Source: Phycisphaerales bacterium
GTDB taxonomy: Bacteria > Planctomycetota > Phycisphaerae > Phycisphaerales > Phycisphaeraceae
Reading direction: 5' to 3'
Length of the DNA stretch: 10,632 bases
Assembly (NCBI GenBank): GCA_012031455.1
Contig: JAAUTM010000018.1
Location: forward strand, 1-10,632
Below, piece after piece: positions 1 to 5,786 of the stretch. The notes beneath the pieces are model-generated. The model searched no databases. It was not told the origin of the DNA and worked only from the letters and a program-made list of their open reading frames with translations. Within the stretch, counting starts at the first letter, position 1. Every line of letters begins with the position of its first letter. Made by a program: the position numbers and the translations under genes.

Positions 1-1
1 A

Positions 2-153
2 AACCTGCAATATCAGGCCAACCTTGCCAAAGCCCTGGTGAAACGTGGCGAACGCACCGAGAAGTGCGCAAGCTGTTGCAAGCCATCGTGGACAAGGACA
101 CTCGCGGGGAATGGGTGTTGTGGGCAAGTCAGCAATTAAGCCGGCTACAGTGA
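2..153 (+). CDS. C-terminal fragment of a TPR-like helical-repeat protein (partial, one frame break)
   Basis: Two short frames join into one plausible C-terminus that ends at the TGA at 151-153. The first reads NLQYQANLAKALVKRGERTE up to about position 61. The second reads VRKLLQAIVDKDTRGEWVLW onward from position 64. One base is missing at the AA at 62-63; a third A would give GERTE-K-VRKLLQ. The alternating alanine/leucine helices (AKALVKRGE, then VRKLLQAIV followed by an Asp-rich turn) resemble the end of a tetratricopeptide repeat array. The gene begins outside the window, so function cannot be stated. It is convergent with the antitoxin gene on the other strand. TPR assignment is inference from the helix pattern. 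Confidence 0.45.
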   Translation, partial: PAISGQPCQSPGETWRTHREVRKLLQAIVDKDTRGEWVLWASQQLSRLQ

Positions 154-190
154 TTTGGTGGTGGACTGCATTTAATCAACCCACCGGGAA

Positions 191-496
191 TTACATCCAT
201 TTCGCCATCTGAATGGAGCCTGTCGGTAGTTTGGCGGTGATGGTGAGCGTGCCACCCAGTCCCGTAATAATGCGATGCAATGTAGTCAGCTTAATGTCAC
301 CCTGCTTCTCAATCCGTGCGAGAGTGGGCTGTGACATTCCCATGCGCTGGGCCAATTGCTTTTGGGTGAGATTGGCCGAACGTCGAAGCTGGGCAACCAT
401 GATGGTTGCTGTGATTTCCTTGGCGCGTTTGCGAGCCTTCACACGCGCTGCGGGCGTCAGGTTTTCTCGTGCGAGCTGAGCGAAACTTTTTGCCAT
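191..496 (-). CDS. higA: HigA-like XRE-family antitoxin / transcriptional regulator
   Basis: This is a 101-residue DNA-binding protein. The helix-turn-helix spans about residues 43-64 (LTQKQLAQRMGMSQPTLARI), the classical XRE/Cro pattern with the conserved Q-LA-R-G-SQ-T-RIE signature. An N-terminal helical extension of about 35 residues and a short C-terminal beta-like segment (GGTLTITAKLP) match the single-domain antitoxins that partner RelE-fold HigB toxins. Its ATG lies three bases after the toxin stop codon (TGA-TAT-ATG) and AGGTGA provides a ribosome-binding site, so the two genes are translationally close and surely co-transcribed. HigA-type antitoxins normally bind both the toxin and their own operator. 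Here the toxin gene comes first, the usual HigBA order. The frame is intact, unlike that of its partner. Confidence 0.85.
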   Translation of the reverse strand: MAKSFAQLARENLTPAARVKARKRAKEITATIMVAQLRRSANLTQKQLAQRMGMSQPTLARIEKQGDIKLTTLHRIITGLGGTLTITAKLPTGSIQMAKWM

Positions 497-499
497 ATA

Positions 500-866
500 T
501 CACCTGCGTTTAGTTAGGTTCTGAAGATGCACGGCGTAGAGAGCATCCGCTTTGGCAATCAACTGTTTGTAAAATCTTCCCTGATTCTTACCCCTGCTTG
601 GCACCGGCGGCCAGCAGAATTCCACGTTGTTGAGGGTCAAAAGGCAAAAACAATGCGTATCATCTGTCCATCTGCTTTAAATCGCAATTCCTTCATGTTG
701 GCATAGTGGGAACCTTTGAGGGTATCGACCAAAGGCCGGCCTAGCATGGGCCCAAATTTCTCGTTAAAACCTGCACATGGGCGGCAGTTTCAATCCGTAT
801 GGTTTCCGTTTGCCCGTTAAACCATGCGTCAAACTCCATCGTGGTCATGGTGTGCCAAACACGCAT
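500..866 (-). CDS. higB: HigB-like toxin, phage Gp49-like family (three frame breaks)
   Basis: Three frames combine into one protein of about 121 residues. The N-terminal part reads MRVWHTMTTMEFDAWFNGQT. The middle reads EKFGPMLGRPLVDTLKGS and then MKELRFKADGQMIRIVFAFD. The end reads GRFYKQLIAKADALYAVHL. These blocks match the RelE-superfamily HigB/Gp49-like toxins, ribosome-dependent mRNA interferases: FDAW at the start, G-LGRP-VDT-KGS, MKELR, IRV-FAFDP and the final RFY--LI--AD-LY--HL. The breaks are one missing A near 764, one extra T in the run at 639-642 and one extra G in the run at 591-594. Correcting all three gives a whole number of codons. The frame is open back to 938, but family length and a promoter at 874-902 favour the ATG at 866. 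HigA follows directly. Confidence 0.75.
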
Positions 867-873
867 GCCATAT

Positions 874-902
874 ATTATAGCCTTGGCGCTATCAAAGGTC
901 GA
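874..902 (-). promoter_or_regulatory. Probable promoter of the higBA pair
   Basis: On the minus strand TCGACC (902-897, four of six matches to TTGACA) is followed after exactly 17 bases by a perfect TATAAT (879-874). The predicted transcription start is about 867, at the toxin ATG (866-864), with no Shine-Dalgarno sequence between them. The toxin message may therefore be leaderless. The surroundings are an obvious place for HigA autoregulation, but I see no clear operator palindrome. Confidence 0.5.
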
Positions 903-983
903 AAGTGCCACATGGAATTGATCCCATGAATCTGTCATATTTCAGCCAGTCCCCGCTATTATGTTTGTTCTGGCAACACAAAC

Positions 984-1018
984 TTGACTTTCACTGATTT
1001 GTGATTCATATTTATAAC
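984..1018 (+). promoter_or_regulatory. Candidate promoter(s) for the attenuator leader and DAHP synthase
   Basis: Two overlapping sigma-70-type readings are possible. TTGACT (984-989) with a 17-base spacer to CATATT (1007-1012) predicts a start near 1019. TTCACT (990-995) with a 17-base spacer to TATAAC (1013-1018) predicts a start near 1025, just inside the leader reading frame. The region is AT-rich against GC-rich surroundings. With the first reading, the transcript begins almost at the leader-peptide ATG at 1022, which has no Shine-Dalgarno sequence. That would make the leader peptide essentially leaderless, as is known for trpL in some alphaproteobacteria. Confidence 0.5.
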
Positions 1019-1021
1019 GCT

Positions 1022-1093
1022 ATGAACCCCAGCGGCGTGTTTTATTTTGGGTACTTTTGGCTCACCCCACGGCTAGCCGCGCAGGGAACGTAA
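1022..1093 (+). CDS. Aromatic-rich leader peptide upstream of DAHP synthase
   Basis: This 23-codon frame starts at ATG 1022 and stops at TAA 1091-1093. After MNPSGV the codons at 1040-1060 read Phe-Tyr-Phe-Gly-Tyr-Phe-Trp, six aromatics in seven residues: three Phe, two Tyr and one Trp. The end reads LTPRLAAQGT. Such a cluster is the hallmark of attenuator leader peptides such as TrpL and PheL. Here all three aromatic amino acids are represented, which suits control of the shared first step of their synthesis. No Shine-Dalgarno site is seen, so translation may start on a leaderless transcript. The peptide itself probably has no function; its translation is the sensor. Its final codons overlap the segment that forms the antiterminator. 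Confidence 0.82.
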   Translation: MNPSGVFYFGYFWLTPRLAAQGT

Positions 1094-1153
1094 TCCTCCA
1101 CCCAAGATCATGGAGCAACACGAACCTCGACGCGGCTGCGTCGGGGTTTTTTT
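1028..1153 (+). promoter_or_regulatory. Ribosome-mediated transcription attenuator controlling DAHP synthase
   Basis: Four segments with mutually exclusive pairings can be drawn by eye. In 1:2, CCC (1028-1030) and GCGGC (1032-1036) pair with GGG (1084-1086) and GCCGC (1076-1080). In 2:3, the antiterminator, AGCCGCG (1075-1081) pairs perfectly with CGCGGCT (1131-1137), and GGG (1084-1086) pairs with CTC (1126-1128) across a 2x2 internal loop. In 3:4, 1123-1133 pairs with 1138-1148 to form the terminator. The aromatic codons (1040-1060) lie between segments 1 and 2. A ribosome stalled there would mask segment 1 and free segment 2 to form the antiterminator. A ribosome reaching the stop at 1091 would cover segment 2 and let the terminator form. 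The remaining 130 bases to the aroF start show no other structure I can support. Confidence 0.8.
1123..1153 (+). terminator. Intrinsic terminator (segment 3:4 of the attenuator)
   Basis: The stem pairs 1123-1133 with 1138-1148. It has nine GC-rich pairs (one G-T wobble at 1127/1144) and two A-T pairs at the base, closed by the four-base loop GGCT. Seven T residues follow at 1147-1153. No gene except the leader peptide ends before it, so it acts on the leader transcript and not at the end of an operon. Confidence 0.88.
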
Positions 1154-1283
1154 ATCTGTGACGATTGCAACAAACACACCGGCACCATTCGCAGCTAGTG
1201 CCAACAACGAGAACCAGTCGTGCATCAACACACCCCGCAGCCTCGTTTAACCTACCAAAGCGGAAACCCCGCAGGAGTCAGTC

Positions 1284-2299
1284 ATGATTGTCGTCATGCG
1301 CCCGGATGCCACCCCCATGCAAATTGAACACGTCAAAGAACTGGTCAGGGAAATGGGTCTCAAGGACCACGCCATCATCGGCACGGAACTCACCGTCGTC
1401 GCCGTGATCGGTGATGACCGCAAAAAGGATAAAGGCCGAATCGAACAGGCCCCCGGGGTGGACCGCGTGATGCGGATTCTGGCCCCCTACAAAATGGCCG
1501 CCAGGGAAATGCGCAAGACCCCGACGCAGGTTCGTGTCAGTGATCGTTGTGTGTTCGGGGGGAATCATGTCCCTGTGGTGGCCGGGCCTTGCAGCGTGGA
1601 AAATCAGGACCAGATGCTCAAGGCTGCCGAGCATGTGAAAGCCGCCGGTGCCCATGCACTGCGTGGCGGAGCCTTCAAGCCGCGTACCAACCCCTACGCC
1701 TTTCAGGGTCTGGGCGAAGAAGGCTTGAAAATCCTGGCCCAGGCACGCGCCGCCACCGGCCTGGCGGTGATAACGGAAGTCATGACCCCCGGCGATGTCG
1801 AACTGGTGGCCAGCTATGCCGACTGTTTGCAGATTGGCACCGCAACGCCCAGAATTACCGGCTGCTGGAAGTATGCGGGAAACAACCCAAACCCGTGCTG
1901 CTCAAACGTGGCATGGCCATGACCATCGATGAATACCTTCAGGCCGCCGAGTACATCCTCGCCGCAGGCAACCCCAACGTGATTCTCTGTGAACGAGGCA
2001 TTCGCACCTTTGAGGATCACACCCGCAACACGCTTTCACTTTCAGCCATCCCCGAACTGCACCAGCGCACGCATCTGCCGGTGATCGTGGACCCCTCGCA
2101 GGGGACCGGTCATGCCAGGCTGGTGGCGGACATGAGCCGGGCGGCAGTGGCGGCCGGGGCCGATGGTCTGATCATCGAAGTGCATGATGACCCCGAACAC
2201 GCCATGACCGATGGTGCCCAGTCCATCACCCCGCAGGCACTGGCAACACTCATTGGCTCGCTGGGAAGGATCGCAGCAGCAGTGGATCGAAGTTGCTAA
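1284..2299 (+). CDS. aroF: 3-deoxy-7-phosphoheptulonate (DAHP) synthase, type I-beta with N-terminal regulatory domain (one frame break)
   Basis: DAHP synthase condenses phosphoenolpyruvate with erythrose 4-phosphate, the cytosolic entry step of the shikimate pathway. Residues 1-75 form the small ferredoxin/ACT-like regulatory domain of the Thermotoga maritima enzyme type ([10 protein letters not shown] start, [17 protein letters not shown]), which confers Tyr/Phe feedback inhibition in that protein. The catalytic barrel follows: GPCSVE at 101-106 with metal-binding Cys103, RGGAFKPRT at 127-135, and later [41 protein letters not shown] and DGLIIEVH. The frame breaks at 1840-1841: ACCGCAAC should read ACCCGCAAC to give [12 protein letters not shown]. 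With one C restored the protein is 338 residues, the T. maritima length. Start ATG 1284 has AGGAG at 1273-1277. Expression is very probably governed by the upstream attenuator. The symbol is by family; aroG would serve equally. Confidence 0.92.
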
Positions 2300-2367
2300 T
2301 CTTGTAATGTCCCTTGGCCACGGATTGATTGCCAAACGTGGTTGATCATGGACTCTGGAGAAGCAGC

Positions 2368-2895
2368 ATGGCTCAGCGCATCATCACAGCCGTCGGCCCG
2401 GATCGGCCGGGTCTGGTCGGGGAGTTCACCGGTCACCTGCACCAGGCAGGGGTCAACATCGCTGACTCACGCATGGTCAACCTGCGCGGGCAGTTCGCCC
2501 TTCTGCTGCTGGTGGAAGGGGAGCCTGACAAGCTCGAAGCACTCTCCAGCAGTGCGATCAAGGCTGGAGAAGCCAGTGGCCTGGTGGTGACCGTGGCCCC
2601 GCTGGTGACCACCGCGCCTGCATCGGCGAGCCGGGGGATTCCCTATCGGCTCAAGACCTATTCGATGGATCAGCCGGGCATCGTGCATGGGATCACCAGC
2701 ATTCTGCAAAAGCACGGGGTCAACATTGAGGAATTGAGCACCAAACAGGAATCCGCGGCATTTGCTGGCACCACGCTTTTCACCATGGAAGCATTGCTGG
2801 CCATTCCCAGCCATGTGGCGGTGAAACAGCTTCGGGAGGCTTTGGGCGCCAAATGCGACCAGCTCAACATCGACATGGATTTGGAGCCAGCGTGA
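2368..2895 (+). CDS. Two-ACT-domain protein, GcvR-like amino-acid-binding regulator
   Basis: This 175-residue protein starts at ATG 2368 with GGAG at 2357-2360; the frame is open back to a TTG at 2329, but family alignment supports MAQRIITAVGPDRPGLVGEF as the true N-terminus. The first ACT domain (about 4-75) shows the GPDRPGLVGEFTGHL-AGVNI-DSRM pattern. The second (about 90-165) shows YSMDQPGIVHGITSILQKHG followed by VNIEELSTK. The arrangement is that of GcvR, the accessory repressor of the glycine cleavage system in enterobacteria, and related stand-alone ACT proteins. There is no DNA-binding domain, so it presumably works by binding an amino acid and a partner protein. It lies 68 bases after DAHP synthase with no terminator between, so it is probably in the same operon and under the same attenuator. 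Its ligand is unknown. Confidence 0.8.
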   Translation: MAQRIITAVGPDRPGLVGEFTGHLHQAGVNIADSRMVNLRGQFALLLLVEGEPDKLEALSSSAIKAGEASGLVVTVAPLVTTAPASASRGIPYRLKTYSMDQPGIVHGITSILQKHGVNIEELSTKQESAAFAGTTLFTMEALLAIPSHVAVKQLREALGAKCDQLNIDMDLEPA

Positions 2896-2980
2896 GGCTC
2901 AATCCATACAAGCATTGACGACCCATCTTCACAATGCCGTGGTTTGAAGTTACGGAATCGAATTCATCGGAGTCTTATAA

Positions 2981-4171
2981 ATGGCCATGATTGAACAGCC
3001 AGTTTCATTTGTGAATGTCCGCGACCACGGTGTGCTTGGTGATGGTCAGACCGATGATTTGCCGGTGCTGCAAAAACTGGCCGATGAGCATCGCTGCATA
3101 CACCTGCCCTATGGGACGTACAAGCTGGGTGGGGCGTTGCGATTAAGTTCCGGGGCGCGGCTGCATGCCCACCCTTACGCCAAGATCATCCTGGCTGATG
3201 GAGCGGGCCAGGAAGCTTCCGATTTTCTGCTGACCAATCGCAATTGCTTTGGCCCCAACGGTCCTGAGTCGGATCAGGAGGATACGGACATTGAGGTGGC
3301 TGGCGGGGTGTGGGATGGCAACTCCTCAGGCAACCAGCGTTGCCAGGACAGGGCTTTCAAATACAGCGGAGTGCTGATGCACTTCGGCCACGTGCGCAAT
3401 CTCGTGCTGCGCGATCTGGCGGTTCGCAACAGTGAGTCATACTACATTCGTCTGGGCTGGGCCAGGCAGTTTCATGTCGCCCGCATCCGCCTGGAAAACA
3501 CACGCACCCGGCCCAATCAGGATGGTGTGCATGTCAGCGGTTATTGTGAGGATGGATTGGTGGAAGAGATTCATGCCCACGGTCTGGCCACGCCCAATGA
3601 TGACATGGTGGCCCTGAACGCTGACGATGCCATCTGGCGGGCGGAATGCCACGGTGCCCCTTGCGGACCGATTCGGCGGATTCGGGTACGACATCTTCGA
3701 GCCGATGATTGCCACAGTTTCGTGCGCCTGGCCAGTGTGGATCACCCTATCGAAGATATCACGCTTGAGGATGTGGTGGGGGGATGCAGGTTCTGTGCGA
3801 TCAATGCCGATGCTTTGAGATATTGCCGAACCCCCATTTTCCGCAATGATGATCCTGGTCGTGAGCAGGGGGTGGGAGCGATGAATCGCATCAAAGTGAG
3901 CCGGTTTGAGGTGTGGAAATCCGCGCATTTCCCGGCAGCACTGATTCGGCTGGAATCGCGCATGCCCGATTTTCAAATGGAGAATGTTCGCCGGGTTTAT
4001 TCAAGGGACGCTGCCCCCGGCCAGCCGACGCTGCGGGTCTGTTTTGCACCCGGGCAATTTTCCCTCAAGGAACCCGGCCAGAATCCGACACAGCACACCG
4101 TGAATGCCACGCAACCATTTGAAACCAGCGTGGCTGAAATCGAACGGTTTCATTTCGTCGGAAGCCAATGA
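2981..4171 (+). CDS. Right-handed beta-helix protein, pectate-lyase / GH28 polygalacturonase-like
   Basis: This 396-residue protein starts at ATG 2981 with GGAG at 2969-2972 just upstream. The N-terminus carries the pectate-lyase-superfamily opening FVNVRDHGVLGDGQTDD followed by IHLPYGTYKL. The central part has repeated beta-helix rungs (VLRDLAVRNSESYYIRLG, VARIRLENT, IRRIRVRHLRADD, IEDITLEDVVGG). NQDGVHVSG and TPNDDMVALNADD resemble the NxD and DD acidic motifs of GH28 enzymes, but the classical GHG and RIK motifs are not obvious, so catalytic activity and substrate are uncertain. There is no signal peptide or membrane segment, so it appears cytosolic, which is unusual for a polysaccharide-degrading family. 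It is unrelated in function to its biosynthetic neighbours. A glycosidase of oligosaccharides or a non-catalytic helix are both possible. Confidence 0.7.
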   Translation: MAMIEQPVSFVNVRDHGVLGDGQTDDLPVLQKLADEHRCIHLPYGTYKLGGALRLSSGARLHAHPYAKIILADGAGQEASDFLLTNRNCFGPNGPESDQEDTDIEVAGGVWDGNSSGNQRCQDRAFKYSGVLMHFGHVRNLVLRDLAVRNSESYYIRLGWARQFHVARIRLENTRTRPNQDGVHVSGYCEDGLVEEIHAHGLATPNDDMVALNADDAIWRAECHGAPCGPIRRIRVRHLRADDCHSFVRLASVDHPIEDITLEDVVGGCRFCAINADALRYCRTPIFRNDDPGREQGVGAMNRIKVSRFEVWKSAHFPAALIRLESRMPDFQMENVRRVYSRDAAPGQPTLRVCFAPGQFSLKEPGQNPTQHTVNATQPFETSVAEIERFHFVGSQ

Positions 4172-4246
4172 TTTCGTTTTTATCATGCGGCATGGGGGCA
4201 TTGTTGCAGGAGCTGGTTGCAGTACCACGCACCATGACCAAAGCCC

Positions 4247-4252
4247 TACAAT
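4247..4252 (+). promoter_or_regulatory. Putative -10 element of mqnC
   Basis: TACAAT (five of six matches to TATAAT) ends six bases before the mqnC ATG at 4259. No good -35 hexamer is seen at 16-18 bases, and no Shine-Dalgarno sequence lies before the ATG. Together these suggest a leaderless message starting at or next to the ATG. The evidence is weak because it rests on one hexamer. Confidence 0.3.
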
Positions 4253-4258
4253 TGCAGC

Positions 4259-5767
4259 ATGAAAGTTCAGGATATTGACATGCAGGCGGTGGTGGCCGGG
4301 AAGCATCGGCTTACGCCGGTGGAAGCACTGACACTTTATCAGCAGGCTTCGACGCATGACCTGGGGCAGTGGGCCTTTGCCGTGGCTCAGCGGAAACTGG
4401 CCGAGGCTTACCCGCAGCACCAGGGCAAGGTTCGCACCTATGTCATTGACCGCAACATCAACTACACCAATGTATGCTCGGCCAATTGCACGTTCTGTGC
4501 TTTCAAACGCGATCTGGGCGAGCAGGGCAGTTACACCCTTACGACCGGGCAACTGCATGAGAAGGTACGGCAACTGACGGCCATCGGCGGGACGCAGATT
4601 CTGCTGCAAGGGGGCATGCACCCGGAGCTGCCGATTGAGTTTTATGAGGACATGCTACGTGGTCTCAAGGCCGAGTTCCCGCAGGTGCATATCCATGGAT
4701 TCTCCCCGCCGGAGGTGGTGGAGTTTATTGCGATTTTCAAGCTCGAAGGTTTTCCCGTCACCGCCCCCGGCCATAGTCATGAAATGCCCTGGGAAGTTTG
4801 GATCGCCAAAGGCGAAGCGATTTTGCGCAGGCTCAGACAGGCGGGTTTGGATTCGATCCCCGGTGGGGGGGGTGAGATTTTTGCACCGGCAGTGCGTCGG
4901 CGAATTGGCTTGGGCAAGGCCACGGCTGCGCAATGGCTGGAAGTGATGTCGATGGCGCATCGCCTGGGTATGAGTACCAGTGCCACGATGATGTTCGGGC
5001 ACATCGAGGGTCTGGCCGACCGGATCGATCATTTGGAACGAGTCAGGCAGGCACAGGATCAGGCGATTCTGAAGGGTTGGCCGGGGCGGTATGTGAGTTT
5101 CATAGCATGGCCGTTTCAACGGGAGAACACGCCGCTGGGCCGGGTGAAAGAATGGGATCGCGATGAAGCGGCAGTCACGGGGGAAAAGTTTCCCGGTGAT
5201 GCACTGGCGGAAATGATCATGGAAGGCAAGGTGGATGGGGAGTCCAAGGCTGACTGTGATGCGGCTATGCCGGATGCGGGCAAGCGATTGCGCAGTGCAG
5301 GGGCGGTGGATTATTTGCGGACGCAGGCACTGGCAAGGTTGTACCTGGACAATGTGTTATCGATTGGAGCTTCGTGGGTGACCATGGGCCCCAAGATCGG
5401 GCAGATGGGGTTGTATTACGGTGCCAGCGACATGGGCAGTGTGATGATGGAGGAAAATGTGGTGTCAGCTGCGGGAACGACCTACTGCCTTGATGAACCG
5501 GTGCTGTGCCATCTGATCCGTTCAGCGGGATTCATGCCCGCTCAGCGTGATAATCGCTATCAGTTGCTCAAGGTGCATGACACGGATGCAGCCCCCGATT
5601 TGCAGGTGAAAGATTGGTCAGCTCACCGCGCCAAACGCCTGCATCATGAAAGCCATGAGGCGACCACCGATGACCAGCAAACGGCAATTGCAGCAGCATC
5701 GAAAACAATGCCCCAAACCGATCATCAGGGCATGGTCACGCTGACTATCTCGGAAAACACGCCGTAA
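4259..5767 (+). CDS. mqnC: Cyclic dehypoxanthine futalosine synthase, radical SAM enzyme MqnC
   Basis: MqnC is a radical SAM enzyme that cyclises dehypoxanthine futalosine in the futalosine route to menaquinone, which starts from chorismate. The opening of the core reads YVIDRNINYTNVC, with the 4Fe-4S cluster motif CX3CX2C at Cys73, Cys77 and Cys80. This NYTNVC form fits MqnC better than the sister enzyme MqnE. Further family blocks are LQGGMHPELPIEFYEDMLR, LDSIPGGGGEIF (198-208), SATMMFGHIEGL and ASWVTMGPKIGQ followed by MMEENVVSAAG. At 502 residues it is long for the family (usually about 350-400). The excess is an extra segment near 160-180, an acidic insert at about 296-348 between the WPFQRENTPLG and YLRTQALARLYLDN blocks, and a polar C-terminal tail from about 440. 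The frame is intact. It is convergent with gatB, 19 bases away. Confidence 0.88.
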   Translation: MKVQDIDMQAVVAGKHRLTPVEALTLYQQASTHDLGQWAFAVAQRKLAEAYPQHQGKVRTYVIDRNINYTNVCSANCTFCAFKRDLGEQGSYTLTTGQLHEKVRQLTAIGGTQILLQGGMHPELPIEFYEDMLRGLKAEFPQVHIHGFSPPEVVEFIAIFKLEGFPVTAPGHSHEMPWEVWIAKGEAILRRLRQAGLDSIPGGGGEIFAPAVRRRIGLGKATAAQWLEVMSMAHRLGMSTSATMMFGHIEGLADRIDHLERVRQAQDQAILKGWPGRYVSFIAWPFQRENTPLGRVKEWDRDEAAVTGEKFPGDALAEMIMEGKVDGESKADCDAAMPDAGKRLRSAGAVDYLRTQALARLYLDNVLSIGASWVTMGPKIGQMGLYYGASDMGSVMMEENVVSAAGTTYCLDEPVLCHLIRSAGFMPAQRDNRYQLLKVHDTDAAPDLQVKDWSAHRAKRLHHESHEATTDDQQTAIAAASKTMPQTDHQGMVTLTISENTP

Positions 5768-5786
5768 ATATGGGTGTAATCGCCGG

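Noticed and set aside
866..938. Longer N-terminus for the HigB toxin, with the frame open to an ATG at 938
   Set aside because: Toxins of this family begin shortly before the FDAW motif, and the promoter with a perfect TATAAT lies inside the extra part, so 866 is the better start.
1064..1081. Palindrome CGGCTAGCCG (1070-1079) as a repressor operator for DAHP synthase
   Set aside because: It lies inside the leader peptide frame and its right half is needed for the antiterminator pairing, so RNA structure explains it better; no TyrR- or TrpR-like site is recognisable.
1284..2299. DAHP synthase as two separate genes or a pseudogene
   Set aside because: One missing C at 1840-1841 explains everything. 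The corrected protein has exactly the length and motifs of the Thermotoga-type enzyme, and the intact attenuator argues for a live gene.
2329..2367. Earlier TTG start of the ACT-domain gene
   Set aside because: The added residues are not family-like, and a GGAG site stands correctly before ATG 2368.
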